Source: Medicago truncatula (lineage: Eukaryota; Streptophyta; Magnoliopsida; Fabales; Fabaceae). From it: a stretch of 64,000 bases of DNA. Shown here piece by piece: positions 1-12,512 of this stretch. How positions within the stretch are numbered: the stretch's first letter is position 1; each line of letters opens with the position of its first letter. The translations under genes and the position numbers were made by a program. Below the pieces are notes generated by a model, which worked only from the letters and a program-made list of their open reading frames with translations, searched no databases and was not told the DNA's origin. The DNA is taken from positions 10,002,501 through 10,066,500 of the forward strand of contig NC_053042.1 of the NCBI RefSeq assembly GCF_003473485.1, given 5' to 3'.

Positions 1-1051
1 ACATGGTGTGCATAGCAGCTGCAATGTCTGTGGGAGCTGGTGAAGCCGTGGTAGTGTGAGCCTGAGGACGCTGACCTAGAATGCCTGGTTGCCTTGAAGG
101 ACCGGCGGGGCGAGTCCACTGAGAAGTAGGATAGGGGCAAGGAGGCACACTCCAAGGAGGTGGGGTCCAACCCCAAGGAGACCATGGTGGATACTGGGGC
201 TGCTGCCATGGCTGAGGGGTCCAAGAGGGACCATCAGAACGAGAACCACCACGTTGTCCACGCCCTCCTGTGCGAGTTTGATTGTTGCGGTTGCGGCCGG
301 AACCAGAGCGATTGTTCTGACGACGATTGGAGCGCTGCTGGGAGGAATCATCTGAGTCTCGTGGAACAGCAGTGTGCAAAGCGGTGGGAGAACTAGTGTT
401 GTGCATTTTTGCCAAGCCGGATTCTTCCAAGGTGAGCATGGAGCGAGCCTGGAAAAATGATGGCAAGGGGTTGCTTTGGCGAATCAAGGTGGCAACCCCA
501 CGGTACGGCTCAGATAGTCCGGAAACCAGTTGAAGGACCAAGCGGTGACTACTGACTGGTGCCCCAACATTCTTCAATTGATCAGAGAGTTGTTTGAGAC
601 GCTGACAATATGCAGAAACATTAGAAAAATCCTCCATTCGAGTGGATGAAAAATCTTGTTCAAGGGCAACAGCACGGGAGTTTTGATTGTCCTCAAATAT
701 ATCAGCCAAACGGTTCCAGGCAGCCATGGCAGTGGATCCTTTTTCCATAATGGTGGTAAGAAGATCAAAGGATATGGTTGAATAAATCCACTGAAGAACC
801 GTTGAATCAAGAATTGTCCACATTTCAAAATTAGCATCCGTGGAAACAGGCTTCTCTTTTCCGGGTAGAGGAATGATGTGGTCAATAACCTTGTGGGCAC
901 GAGCATGAACCTCAAACAATTCAGCCCACATGGTGTAGTGATCCTTCTCCATCTCCAGCACAAAGGGAATGCTGTTTTTGATGTTGGTGACGGCAAGGGC
1001 CGGATGAAAGTCGGATTTGACGGAGGATGACGTTGCAGGAGTAGAAGACAT
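1..1051 (-). CDS. Ty1/copia retrotransposon gag polyprotein (partial, runs off left edge)
   Basis: An uninterrupted minus-strand reading frame of about 350 codons starts at the ATG at 1051-1049 and leaves the window without a stop. The N-terminal part has the layout of plant copia gag (UBN2/Retrotran_gag class): a short Ser/Thr-rich leader, then a helical region with [19 protein letters not shown], then [20 protein letters not shown] and a conserved [10 protein letters not shown]. The C-terminal part visible here is rich in Gln, Asn, Arg, Gly, Pro and Trp, as in the linker before the zinc knuckle, which would lie outside the window. Gag coats the element RNA in cytoplasmic particles. The open frame, adjacent primer binding site and LTR suggest a fairly young copy. 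Protease, integrase and reverse transcriptase cannot be judged because they lie beyond position 1. Confidence 0.85.
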   Translation of the reverse strand, partial: MSSTPATSSSVKSDFHPALAVTNIKNSIPFVLEMEKDHYTMWAELFEVHARAHKVIDHIIPLPGKEKPVSTDANFEMWTILDSTVLQWIYSTISFDLLTTIMEKGSTAMAAWNRLADIFEDNQNSRAVALEQDFSSTRMEDFSNVSAYCQRLKQLSDQLKNVGAPVSSHRLVLQLVSGLSEPYRGVATLIRQSNPLPSFFQARSMLTLEESGLAKMHNTSSPTALHTAVPRDSDDSSQQRSNRRQNNRSGSGRNRNNQTRTGGRGQRGGSRSDGPSWTPQPWQQPQYPPWSPWGWTPPPWSVPPCPYPTSQWTRPAGPSRQPGILGQRPQAHTTTASPAPTDIAAAMHTM

Positions 1052-1176
1052 GTTGATAGCAGTGACGGTGTATCGACTGAATCGAATCAAAAAGAATCCC
1101 AAAGGAATGGGTGAGATTCGCGTGAACAGTGCAGACGACGGGATTGGCCGGAAATAGGAAGCGACGGCGGAGGCCT

Positions 1177-1276
1177 GTTGTTGAGAGAGAGCAGATGACG
1201 GCGGCGGTCTGTTGCTGAGAGAGAGAGCACGACGGCGGCGGTCTATTGCTGAGAGAGAGAGAGCACGATGACGGCG
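1177..1276 (-). repeat. Tandem repeat in the retrotransposon 5' leader
   Basis: Three imperfect copies of a unit of about 40 bases, each joining a GA-rich run to GACGGCGGCGGTCT, lie between the primer binding site and the gag start. They are in the untranslated leader of the copia element. Confidence 0.7.
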
Positions 1277-1340
1277 GACTGGTGGTGAGGAAGAAAACAG
1301 TCGGCGGCGGTCTTGTGTGTGTGGTCACGCTGGAAGGGCA

Positions 1341-1353
1341 GATCGTGATACCA
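1341..1353 (-). other. Primer binding site of the copia element (initiator tRNA-Met type)
   Basis: Read on the minus strand this is TGGTATCACGATC, close to the TGGTATCAGAGC primer binding site typical of plant copia elements. It lies directly after a sequence ending TTTCA, as expected for the inner end of a 5' LTR. Confidence 0.7.
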
Positions 1354-1465
1354 TGAAAGACGTGAGTATTCTTTGAAATATGTAATGTACTGTGTTGCAT
1401 TCTCATATCAATAAGGGTACATTTATACAATCATAATATGTTGGTCAAACTTGGGAATAATGACA
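1354..1465 (-). repeat. Putative 5' LTR of the copia element
   Basis: On the minus strand this stretch would begin TGTCATTATTCCC and end TCTTTCA directly before the primer binding site. It carries a TATAAAT-like box near 1421-1430. The inner end is well placed. The outer end is a guess from the TG...CA rule, because the partner LTR lies outside the window. About 112 bases is short for a plant copia LTR. Confidence 0.45.
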
Positions 1466-3194
1466 AACATAAATAAATTTAATTACAAATAATTACAAAT
1501 ATCCTAAGGCTTAATGGCATGAATATTTTATTCTATCAATTATAGCATGCACTTCCTTGCCCATTGGTTCCCTTTCCTCTTCAACTATTGTTATAAAATT
1601 GACATCATCCTTAAGGTTATTGTGGTGGAAAAATTGACATGATCCTTAAGATTATTGTGGTGGAAGCCACTTGTTGTGTAATTTTGGAGATTTGAGTCTC
1701 AAGTATTTTATTGTGAGTGTCCATTGAATCAACCTTGGATCCCATAATTGTTTTAGAGCTTCACCAATGTAGAAATTTTGTTTTTTAAAATCTTCATCTT
1801 GTTTTGTTTGTGTCAAAACGAAATTCTCCAACATTAACTCTAAATTGGATTCTTGTGGGTTGTTTTGTCCTTTTGGATAATCAGGTGATCTAACCGACCA
1901 TTGAAAGTTTTGATTCCTATAAGAAAAAGAGAAATGTCAGCAACACATATTTTAACACATATTTTTTTATCACACTTTCTTTGATTGATAAAGCTTCAAT
2001 TTTTGCATAAATCTAATCAATTGCTTCAACATCATACCCACCCCCCCTTTCTTGGGGAACCGCTCTATCGCTTGCTCATTAGTAGTGATTCATTGTCATC
2101 TTTTATATGAGATATATGTTTCCTCCATACTATTGTTCATCAAAGATCCATGGATTGTTACGTCCACATTTATCCTTGTTGTGTAGGATAATCCATCAGA
2201 GAATGTATGCATTATTAACGTTTTATAGGCCATGGTGTGGGCACAACCAAATCGTTTCTTTTAAAAAGATCTTAAGTAGGTGGTATAAGATAAGAGTTTC
2301 AGTGAGGTGCTAACTAAGTTAGAATGTCCCCGATTTCCCTTGATGTCCTCCCTACTTTTGACTAATAAAAAAACAACTCATCATTAATCCGTCAATTGTC
2401 GAAAAAAAATCTGATTTTATATGAGAAAACTCAACTTTTATGGCCTTTTTTATACTATACGTAGAAAATTTGGTGGTGAAAAATAGTAAGAATGTCAAAT
2501 TATAAGGATAAAATTTGTGTTATTTTATTTTATTTATTTTACAAAAGCATTTTTCAGACTTCCCGTATATCACATGGTCTATTTGAACAATTAACACTAA
2601 TTCGATTAATTTTTTTAATCAAATAAAAAATAGACAAAATAATATTTAATAAAAACACTACAATAATGTTGATATTTTGAAGACAAAATACCTCTTTGAT
2701 CATTTATGTTTGATAGAAATACCAAGTTAGTCCTTTAAGTTTGTTAAGTTTCAAACAAGTTTTTTTTTTTAATTTCAAATCAATCTTTTTAAGTTGTTAA
2801 TTTAGTGCACCTATTTAAAGTTTTTAAGTTTTAAATAGATCCTTAAAATGGTAATAAGGACCTATTTTAAATGGTAATAAGGATTAACCCGGTATTTTTT
2901 TAAAACTTAAAGAACCAAAATAAGTATTTGATATATTTTAAAAATAGTTACGAGTTTTCAAAATTTTATCATATCAATTCACATAATTTTTTTTTCCATA
3001 AATATAAACACATAAAATTCATGACAAACACAATGCAAATATTAAATAAAGTTTTACAATAAAAATATATTTAATATTTTTTTGACAAGAAAATATATTT
3101 CATATAAACATTACATTAAATGCTGATCATTTTCATCTAATATTTTTAAACAATTTATAATATTATAAATATAATTTTTTATATATAATCATCA
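1466..3194. other. AT-rich intergenic region without a recognisable gene
   Basis: No supported gene is seen. Short open frames here have no family resemblance. The stretch is AT-rich with homopolymer runs and a C run near 2040-2048. Confidence 0.6.
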
Positions 3195-3319
3195 TGTTAC
3201 ATTTATAAACAAAAACAATTTTTTTTTGGTTCGTTGAATAACTAATGTATCTGATCAATAAATAAGTCAAATACATTAGTTATTTAATGAACTTATATTT
3301 TTTTTTTATAAATGTGACA
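3195..3319. repeat. Small foldback element (MITE-like hairpin)
   Basis: The ends TGTTACATTTATAA (3195-3208) and TTATAAATGTGACA (3306-3319) are complementary with one mismatch. An inner pair of arms, 3230-3250 and 3271-3291, pairs over about 20 bases. No clear target duplication was found. Confidence 0.5.
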
Positions 3320-3665
3320 ATAAAAGTAATTAATCATAAATTTTTACTAGTGATATTAACTTTGGATTGTAAAGTCATAGTAAGTTCTTACCATACAAGC
3401 AAAAAAAAAAAAAAAAAAAGTCAAAGTGAACGATAATAATAACCGTTCTAACTCCAAGTCATGGTTGTTTCCACCGCTCTCCATCACCACCCTCACTCTT
3501 GATCCAATCCACCTTAAAACCCTACTCGCTTCAGTTCTTCACTCTCTGCATAAACCCTTCCAAATTCGCTTTCTCCTTTTCATTCCTATCAAAGTTTTCT
3601 CTTTCTTTGTGTATTTGACTTCGCATTTTTGCTCTGTTTAGAAACTGGTTTGACTTGAATCGAAG

Positions 3666-6600
3666 ATGAGGGGTCCCACCCCAAACACCGTTGAGCCACG
3701 TCACCGATTATCAACTTCTTCATTCAGGTTGCTTAATGAAAATGAACCTTGATTTGATTTGCATTTTAGTTTATTTGTTTAAATTTTATCTTATTTGGAT
3801 TTTCTTTGTATATTTCTGAAATCGGTTAATCTTAGTTATCCAATTTTATTTGAGTATGTCTCATGTTTACTTACAAGTGTGTCTGCTCGAGTGCATAGCA
3901 GAGCGAGCGGACACACTGACAGTGTAAAAGGTGTAATAGTTAAAATTATGTATTGTAGTATGTAACCCTGTGTTGTAGACACACCGACAGTGTAACAAGC
4001 CTAGTAGTTAAAATTTTGTATTGTAGTATGTAACTCTGTGTATTGCATAATTGAAAAACTATAGCGGTTACTTTGCAGTTGGAGACGTAGACACAATTGA
4101 CTGAACTCTGTGATCAGTTGTTTGCGTTTGTGTATATGTTTATTTATCTGTTTACTTTAGATTGGAATTTTTTAATCTAATATTTTTTGTTCCAAGTGTA
4201 TGTTAACCTTGGCGCAACCGGTAAAAGTTGTTGTCATGTGACTGAAAGGTCACGAGTTCAAGTCCTGGAAACAACCTCTTGTTTAAGAAACATGGTAAGG
4301 TTGCGTGCAATACACCAAAAATGGTGGGACCCCCTTCTCGGACCCTGCGTATGCGGGAGCTTTAGTGCACCGGGTTACCCTTTTAAGTGTATGGTTGGTT
4401 AATGTGGTGAGAAAAATTGATTTTGAGTGTAAATTGATTTTGGCTAAAGTTGAGCTAATGGTAAAGTGATTTATGTCTAGATACGTTCATGTAAAGTGAG
4501 TTGAATAATAAATTTGAGTGTAAAATTCAATTAAGGAATTAGAAGCTACAATTTTTAGCTTATAGTAGAATCAATTCTAGGGGCAAAATCAATTATACTC
4601 TAGAGGAACCAAACATGTCAAAATTAATTTTACACCTCTAGAATCAGTTTTGCCTCCTAGAAAAGTGGAACAAACATACACTTAGCTTCTTATTAGATAT
4701 AAGAGCTATTTTAGGATTTTTACCTATATAGAGAATCTTAAATTTTGAGATGCTAAATGCTTGTCATTGTCAGTATTGCTTTCTTTGTGTAATTTTCATT
4801 TACATAGTTTTGTATGGAACTTAATGCTATTGTTGTTAGTTTGTATTTTGAATTTGGCATTTTGTAGCAAGTGGAAACCAACTAACTTTCAACTATTAAA
4901 GAGGTTGGTGGATTGAATGAATCTTGAGTTTGGTCCGAATAGTAAGCGTAGCAAATACAAATTTTTGGTTCTAATTGGTGCTAGGATGTAACAATGTTAG
5001 AACAAAGCTGTTAATTAGATCATAAAGATTCTGCACCTTGTTTTATCAATTGATTTGGTTTCAATTATATATTCAAAAAGACAGAGATTCTGAATCAATT
5101 ATTCCAAAAGAAGGGTTAGATGAGTGAGTTTATAAATGGATATGGGCATTGTTGTCTAATTATTTAGGACTTTGTTTTCTTTTTTGTTATCCAAATTATT
5201 GTTGAGTAACAATGAAGAGATTCCCTGTCCTTAGATAGATGCTTAGCCACGTTACCAATTGTCAACTTCATTCAGGTTACTTATTTTGTAATACAAAACA
5301 AAAAATGTGAACCCTGATTTGCATTTTGGTTCGTTGGTTTAGTCTTTAGCTTAGTTGGAATTCCTTTGTCTTTCTCTAATTGGTTAATTTTACCTACCTA
5401 AGTTTTATGTTTCTTGTTGAGTATGACTCATAGTCATTGATAAGTTGATAGACACTCGAGCGCATCGAGTGGACCTGAAAGTGCAATGAGTGTAGTATTT
5501 AAACTTTGGATTGTACTCTGTAACCCAAGTATTGTACAATAAAAAAACTACCACAGTCACTATGCTGTCGGATAAAATGCACAATTGACTGAACTCTGAT
5601 CAATTGTTTGTATTGTTGTGTTCATTTATCTGTTTACTTTAAAGCCAGATTTGGTGTTTTAACATTCGTTCAATTTTTTGTGGGTCAAGCTAAACTCCTT
5701 ACTAGATATAAGAGCAATTTTAGAAACTTTTAGTTGGTTGAAAATCTTAAAATCCTTCGTAGCAATTTGAAATTGAGATGCTAAATGCTTGTCATTGTCA
5801 GGCTTGCTTTCTTTGTTTAATTTTCATTTGTATATAAATTTGGAACCTTATGCTATAGTTAATTTGCATTTGGCATTTTGTTGTAAGTGGAAATCAACTA
5901 ACTTTCAAGTTTCAACTTTGAATGAGGTTGTTTCAATGAATGAATCTTGAGATTGGTCCGAATAGTATGAGTATGCATGGAAAATACAAATTTTGTTCTA
6001 AATAGTGCTATGTTGCAAAAAGCTGTTAAATAGTGTCATAAAGATTCTGAAGAGGCTGAGATTCAGTCAATTCATTTAGATTCAAATATACATTTGAAGA
6101 GGAAGAGATTTTGAATCAATTACCCAAGAAAATAAAGGTTCAGAAGACTGAGTTTATTAGGGGACATGGGCATTGTTGTCTTAATCATTTGGGATTCTGT
6201 TTTCTTTTTTGGCATCCAAATTATTATTGAGCAACAATGTTGAAATTCCCTGTCCTTACATAGATGCTTATAGCTAGCTTATATGTATTTGCTGATGAAG
6301 ACACATAATTGAACATTGTCTTAAAGCTCACTTTACATCTGCTTCTTTTATTACTGCTTGGACTCGGATATTAAGTATTGATTTTTTTTCCTCTATTGGA
6401 TGCAGTGAAGATACTACCAAGAGAAGGTCTCAAAAAAATAAGGATTTTAAAGATGTTGAGAAAGCATCACATATTCCGTTCCAAGATAGGAGTATAAATT
6501 GCAAGCCGAATTGGAAAATTATTTTGGTTATTATTGTCTTGGGAACCTTGCTTACAATTTTCCATCCTCCAGCTGTTTATAATACTGATCATATATCAAA

Positions 6601-9600
6601 CTCTATATCACGGTATGCCCAAATTTGCTTGTTTCATATCATTATATTAGTTTCGTTTCTAAATTTGGTCTTGAAAGACGCAGTTTGCTCATGGATTCTT
6701 TGTCATAAATATCATCCATCCCTTTTACGCATGGAGCATTAATTTACCCTTGTTAGAATGTATCTGCCTCCTTACTTACAAATACAATTCTTCAATGAAT
6801 GCATCCCTTCCTTAGATTATGCATTGTCTCCTAACTTTGTAATACAATGACAACAGTGTTCTCAAATAGCTGCTATAGCATTGCGGAATATGAACAAATC
6901 ACTATTATTCTGCGATAACTATTTAGTACAAAGTATTTTCAAATAGCCGCCATAATGGAGCTATAGCTTTGTAGGTAACAAATTTGAACAAACCGCTATT
7001 TTCCATGATTTGTGATTGACAACACTGAATGACAATTGATTTGTGATTGACAACACTGAATGACAATTGATTTGTCCAAATAGTAAAGAGTGATTTTCAT
7101 TTACTTACTTCTCTTTGTATCTTATTATGGATATTTTATTCTGTGTTGCAGGCCTACATTTGTAAACGACCGGAATGGGGAGCTCGATGGAACTGATCCG
7201 CGTTATGCATCATTTCTAAATATTGACTGGAACCAAATAACTAATGTTCTGGAAAATTTGAAGGATAAGGACACATATCAGGGTGTTGGCTTATTAAACT
7301 TCAATGACAGTGAGATTGACCACTGGAAGCAACTAGTACCAGAAGCCGAGCATGTAATCCTTCGCCTGAACTATGCTTCAAGTAACATCACGTGGGAAGA
7401 CTTGTATCCAGAATGGATCGATGAAGAAGAAGAGTATGAGTTTCCTACTTGTCCAACACTACCTAGGATTCAGGCACCAGGAAAACCACGGCTTGATCTT
7501 ATTGCTGTTAAGCTTCCCTGCGATAAGTCAGGGCGCTGGTCAAGAGACGTAGCTCGTTTGCACCTGCAGATTGAAGCAGCAAGACTTGCTGCCACTTCCA
7601 AAGGGTTTCATCCAGTGCGTGTTTTTTTTGTGACCGATTGTTTCCCAATTCCAAATCTCTTTACTTGCAAGGATGTTATACAGCGTGAAGGGAATGTCTG
7701 GCTTTATGAACCTGACCTGCATAAACTCAGAGAGAAGCTGCAGTTACCAATTGGCTCATGTGAACTATCAGTTCCTTTGAAGGCTAAAGGTCAGGTTGCG
7801 ATGAACTTCTTTAATTTCTATGACATGTTTACTTTGTGTCCTTAATCTTTTAGCACTTTTCACTGTTAACCTTGACATTGCGGAAAAATGCGGCCGATGC
7901 AGCTGCAATTGCATTGCCAAGGCTTCTATAACCTTTTATGGCTGCCGCAATTGTGGTTGTCGACCGACGTTCAGAAGTATATACTATTTTCATTGTTAAT
8001 GAACGCCATAGATACTAGTCAAGGTGCCAGATCTGAATATTGAAGAAAAAAATGTGTTATCACTATTCAGTGTTAATGAACACCATAGCACTAAGTACCA
8101 GATCTGAATGTTGAAGAAAAGAACGTGTTTTCGGTGATTATTTTCCCAACTCGGAGGTGTTGCTAATTGAGAAAGTGACCATTGAAGGGTATTCATTCAA
8201 GAGATCAGGACTCTTTTTCCCAAATTTAAAAAAAAAAAAAAATAATCCTAAAAGCTGCACACTTTTCTTTTCTGGTTGTTATTTATTTACACCGCACATC
8301 CCACATCGCTAACTACCAACTGATTACTTTATAGAATATCAATAAATTTATTGCTTAATGTCAGAGAAAGCATGAACTTTACAATTAATTGAATCTTATT
8401 GTCTGGCATATTTAAGCATAAAAACCATGTCTTAGGTTAATACATTTTAATCTCAGTGTGTTCCATAAAGCCAATACGGCTCTTCAAAGCGTATTATTTC
8501 ATTTCCTTTGAATTTCCCGTATACATGGAGTTAACTAGATATATTGATCAGAAACTAACTTTCTTGCCTTTAACAGAAAATTTTCACTCGGAAAGGGCAC
8601 ACCGAGAAGCTTATGCAACAATCCTGCACTCTGCACATATTTACGTTTGTGGAGCCATCACTGCAGCTCAAAGTATTCGAATGTCTGGTTCAACACGTGA
8701 TCTTGTGATTCTGGTTGATGAAACAATAAGTGATTATCACAGGAGTGGCTTGGCAGCAGCTGGATGGAAGATCCATACAATTCAAAGAATCAGGAATCCA
8801 AAGGCAGAACCAGAGGCATATAACGAGTGGAACTACAGCAAATTTCGTCTCTGGCAGTTAACAGATTACGACAAAATCATTTTCATCGACGCCGACCTTC
8901 TTATACTCAGAAATATCGATTTTCTTTTTGAGATGCCTGAAATATCAGCCATAGGAAACAATGCTACACTGTTCAACTCAGGTGTAATGGTGGTTGAGCC
9001 ATCGAATTGCACATTTCAACTACTTATGGATCACATTAATGAGATTGTATCCTACAATGGTGGGGACCAGGGTTATCTAAATGAAATTTTCACATGGTGG
9101 CATCGGATTCCAAAACACATGAACTTCTTGAAACATTTCTGGGAAGGCGACGAGGATCAGAAAAAGGCGATGAAAACTCGTCTCTTTGGAGCTGATCCAC
9201 CAATCCTTTATGTCATCCACTATCTAGGTACTAAACCATGGCTTTGTTTCCGAGATTACGACTGCAACTGGAACGTGGACATTCTGCAGGAGTTTGCGAG
9301 CAATGTAGCTCATGCGAGGTGGTGGAAGGTTCACGACGCCATGCCAGAAAACTTGCAGAAGTTCTGTTTGCTTAGGTCGAAGCAGAAGGCAGCGTTAGAG
9401 TGGGATCGTAGACAGGCCAAGAAAGGAAACTACAGCAATGGTCACTGGAAAATTAAGATAAAAGACCCGCGTTTGAAAACGTGCTTTGAGGATTTTTGTT
9501 TCTGGGAGAGTATGTTATGGCATTGGGGTGACAAGAATTGGACAGATAATTCTACTGTTAACAATTTGCCACCTGCTGCTGTCAAAACTAAATCTCTATC

Positions 9601-9610
9601 TTCTTTATGA
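3666..9610 (+). CDS. GUX: UDP-glucuronate:xylan alpha-glucuronosyltransferase (GUX/PGSIP, GT8)
   Basis: Four exons, 3666-3727, 6406-6612, 7152-7789 and 8577-9610, have GT-AG borders and join in frame to 646 codons plus stop, near the usual family length. The first exon starts MRGPTPNTVEPRHRLSTSSF. Exon 2 adds a short basic region and one signal-anchor helix (WKIILVIIVLGTLLTIF), as in a Golgi type II membrane enzyme. Exon 3 holds the plant-specific region with LYPEWIDEEEE and RLDLIAVKLPC. Exon 4 is the GT8 domain with the metal-binding DxD at residues 407-409 (FIDADLLIL), FNSGVMVVEP, NGGDQGYLNE and VIHYLGTKPWLC. Family members add glucuronic acid side chains to xylan in the Golgi. Sequence from memory suggests the GUX1/GUX3 clade rather than GUX2; the exact member is not settled. 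Intron 1 (2.7 kb) contains a tandem duplication and a SINE. Confidence 0.93.
3688..6265 (+). repeat. Tandem duplication in and around GUX intron 1, including part of exon 1
   Basis: About 3688-5240 and 5241-6265 are diverged direct copies. Matching landmarks are the exon 1 end with its splice donor (TTCATTCAGGTT at both places), a block around 4915 and 5935 (AATCTTGAG with TTGGTCCGAATAGTA), and CATCCAAATTATT-like text near 5190 and 6210. The first copy is longer because of a SINE and about 300 further bases (4394-4690). Confidence 0.8.
4203..4384 (+). mobile_element. Au-type SINE in GUX intron 1
   Basis: The element has a tRNA-like head with a B box (GGTCACGAGTTCAAGTCC) and the Au-SINE tail (CCTGCGTATGCGGGAGCTTT, then AGTGCACCGGGTTACCCTTTT). 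It is flanked by a perfect 9-base target duplication, AAGTGTATG, at 4194-4202 and 4385-4393. It is absent from the second copy of the intron duplication. Confidence 0.9.
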
Positions 9611-10293
9611 GTTTTACTTCTCAGACTTGGTGGCATACATATTCACATGTTTTCGCAATGTGATTTGATTTCTCTCACTCGTCCTATACTGGAAACAAAA
9701 TATGATTGCTAAATTGCATATGGGCCAATATTATGTAGCAGCTCGTCATTATTCTTTTTCAGATATTTACAGATTATAGTCATTTGCAAATATGAGTACA
9801 ATTTTTGTAACTATTGAATGAATTTCTTAAGATTTTATATACAGAAGTATGAATAGAGTTTTGGTATTGATAGCCTTTTTTTTTTTTTTTTTTTTTGAGT
9901 ACTTAGATTTTTCAGAAATTTATTTTTGATAGCCTAAGTGGTGGGTATGTGCCCGTGTAAGTTTTATTGTAGTCAATATTATCAAATTTCATGCAAATAT
10001 AGTACTTCAAAAGAAAATATCCACGTTTTTTTTTTCAAAATTTAAACTTGTCATACATTTTTCAGTATATACACAGTTTTCAACGTCACATACAGCAAAG
10101 ATCCTACCAAATTTTCAAATAATAATAATAAAACACAGATCAGCAAGCATTATATACAAGCAAATGAGTCTAAGTCTGAAAAATAAGAACAAGCAATACA
10201 AGTAAAATAAGCTAAGGAAGTCCAATGAGAAGTGTTTTCCACTGCAAACAATCCTTGAGAAACTTTAGAAGTAAGCACCAACATATTTTCTTC
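9611..10293. other. Intergenic spacer between GUX and the TED7-like gene
   Basis: It holds the presumed GUX 3' untranslated region and the promoter side of the next gene. A T run at about 9879-9896 is the only obvious structure. Confidence 0.6.
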
Positions 10294-10301
10294 TATAAAT
10301 A
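10294..10301 (+). promoter_or_regulatory. Candidate TATA box of the TED7-like gene
   Basis: TATAAATA lies 73 bases before the chosen ATG, a normal spacing for a plant core promoter. Confidence 0.55.
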
Positions 10302-10373
10302 AACCACACTTCAAGTCAATAGTACACTCAAGCCACAACACATTCAAATCAAATATTGTACAAAAAATCCAAG

Positions 10374-11126
10374 ATGGCCACAAATCAACCAAATTTCTAC
10401 TTTCCATTTCCACATCTCCCTCCTCCACCTTCCCACCCCCTCAATCCTCCGCCATCACCTTTCCACCCCATCAATCCTCCACCATCACCTTTCCACCCTT
10501 TTAACCCTCCACCACCTCATTCCATCAAATCTCCACCACCAGCACCATCTCATTCATCCCCTCCTCCTCCTCCTCCTCCACGCAGACGCCCTCCACCGCC
10601 ACCATCTCATCCATTTTCTCCTCCACCACCACACAACCATCCACCGCCATCTCCACATCACCCGATTGCTCCTTCTCCACCACACGTCCGCCCATCCCCA
10701 CCACCACCACTTCCACCTTCTCCCTCTCCATACCACCCTACAGTCATTGTCATTGTCATCATTGCATTTGGTGGCATTGCCTTGCTCTCCATGCTTGCTT
10801 TTGCATTATTTTGCTGCGTTCAAAAGAGGAAGAAGAAACAAGAAACCGATGTCATTCATATCGATGAACATAAAAAGATTACGGAAAACATTGTGCCTGG
10901 TCCTTTTGGACAACCAACGGTGGTGGTTACAGTTGAAGATGATGTTCATATTGATGAAGTAATTAAAAAGAATGCAGAAGTTGGTCATGCTTTACATGCT
11001 GAAGCATCAAAAGTTGAACCAAATCAAGACAATGTTTCTAGTAGCAATGAAGTGGCAACTACTACTTCTCCTGGTCATGAACATGATCATCATCATATTC
11101 AGCCACAAATTGAGAACAAGCCTTGA
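10374..11126 (+). CDS. TED7: Proline-rich single-pass membrane protein, TED7-like
   Basis: A single exon encodes 250 residues from ATG 10374 (MATNQPNFYFPFPHLPPPP); an in-frame ATG 18 bases upstream is less likely as the start. The first 120 residues are a proline/serine/histidine-rich outer region with repeated NPPPSPFHP units and PPPPPPP runs. One membrane helix follows (VIVIVIIAFGGIALLSMLAF), then a basic stop-transfer stretch (KRKKKQ). The cytosolic tail holds IHIDEHKKI, VPGPFGQPTVVVTVEDD and VHIDEVIKKN, which resemble the tail of tracheary element differentiation-related 7. TED6/TED7 proteins act in secondary wall building in xylem vessels. There is no kinase domain, so this is not a PERK receptor kinase. 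The TED7 assignment rests on remembered tail motifs. Confidence 0.75.
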   Translation: MATNQPNFYFPFPHLPPPPSHPLNPPPSPFHPINPPPSPFHPFNPPPPHSIKSPPPAPSHSSPPPPPPPRRRPPPPPSHPFSPPPPHNHPPPSPHHPIAPSPPHVRPSPPPPLPPSPSPYHPTVIVIVIIAFGGIALLSMLAFALFCCVQKRKKKQETDVIHIDEHKKITENIVPGPFGQPTVVVTVEDDVHIDEVIKKNAEVGHALHAEASKVEPNQDNVSSSNEVATTTSPGHEHDHHHIQPQIENKP

Positions 11127-12059
11127 TGTTGGGAAGTGTTGTGTGTATATTCCCACAGAGATATTATATATCCTCGTACATGGATTCAAAACAAAGGATC
11201 CTATTTCACCTAAATTACTTTCATTGAATAAATATCCTTAATTTGTTTTTATTTGTTAATTTTGGTTTAATAACCATTCATTTGTTAAACCTGTGTATCT
11301 AATTTGATATTAAACATATCTGATTATTGCCTCAAGTTTTTCTTGTTACATCTCCCTTAAGCTAATTTGATAGCTTGATTAACAACCTTTACAATTACGT
11401 TATATATATTACTAGAGAATCTTATTACTAATGACGATAATATTAATGATCATTTTACAGCGTTGTCGTATAAGATTTAAACTCGGACCCTTGATCCCAC
11501 ATGATGTAAGACTAATAATAAGAGAGCAAAAGTTTAAGTTTATATCCAATCTATACTTTGTCACATAAGTATGTTAAATGAGGGTATAAAATTAATGGCC
11601 GTCTCTATCAATATTTTTCCTTTGATGTGGGACCCAAACATATAACAAATATTTAAAAACAAGTTGTGTGGATGGTGGTAGTATTGAATAGGTAAATGTA
11701 AAAAAAAGCCTTGATTCGAGAGGTCTTGTGTTCGAGCAACGTTAATACTCTTGAATAGATCTTTAAGGTTTTTTTCGTCTTAAAGTAAGATATCATTATC
11801 TCAGCCTAAATTTTTAGATGGTTTCCTTTCCCTCTTCTTATTTAATTTAAATTTTGAAATCTAAAATATTTTAGGGTGTTTTTAATGTATTTTTTTTATA
11901 CTACTTAGAATTTATAATCTAAAATACGGTAGAACATGAGAAATCAACGATGGAAATACGGATTCTCAAACTTACAGTAGCAAAAAAGTGTTGACAAGGT
12001 AAATGAGAGTTGATACGGACTCTCAATTTTGTGTGACAGAATGCAGTGGATTGGAAACA
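11127..12059. other. Intergenic region
   Basis: It holds the 3' flank of the TED7-like gene and AT-rich sequence. GAGGTCTTGTGTTCGAG near 11720 could be a very degraded tRNA-like B box, but no element could be delimited. Confidence 0.5.
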
Positions 12060-12100
12060 GCTCATCACAGTAGCGGAGCTAGAAATTTTAATTAGTGAGG

Positions 12101-12136
<36 letters not shown>

Positions 12137-12512
12137 TGTAGCATTAAATATATATTATATTTTATTTTTGGAAGCATAAATATAAATCATTATTATTCTT
12201 TATTATTTGTCATTTTTTGAAAATGATATTTCTGAATTCTTGAAGTTTTCGATCAACCACTACATAGAACAATTGAATTTGTAAGAAACTTTCTCCAATT
12301 TACACTTTGACTTATTTTTTCTCCAATCTGTAAAACCTTATATTATTAAGGCCTCACCACTACCACTATTTTTAAATAGTAATGTCGATCATCGTTAGAA
12401 TTTTAGATGGTTTTAATTAAGTATTGATCCATGATAGACAACCTATTAAGATAATCTAACAAAGAAATTACAGTGTGCCACATGTGTAAATAAATATTCT
12501 AACAATAAGTTA

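Noticed and set aside
10525-10736. Open frames on the minus strand rich in Glu, Val, Trp and Arg
   Set aside because: They are antisense shadows of the proline-codon repeats of the TED7-like gene.
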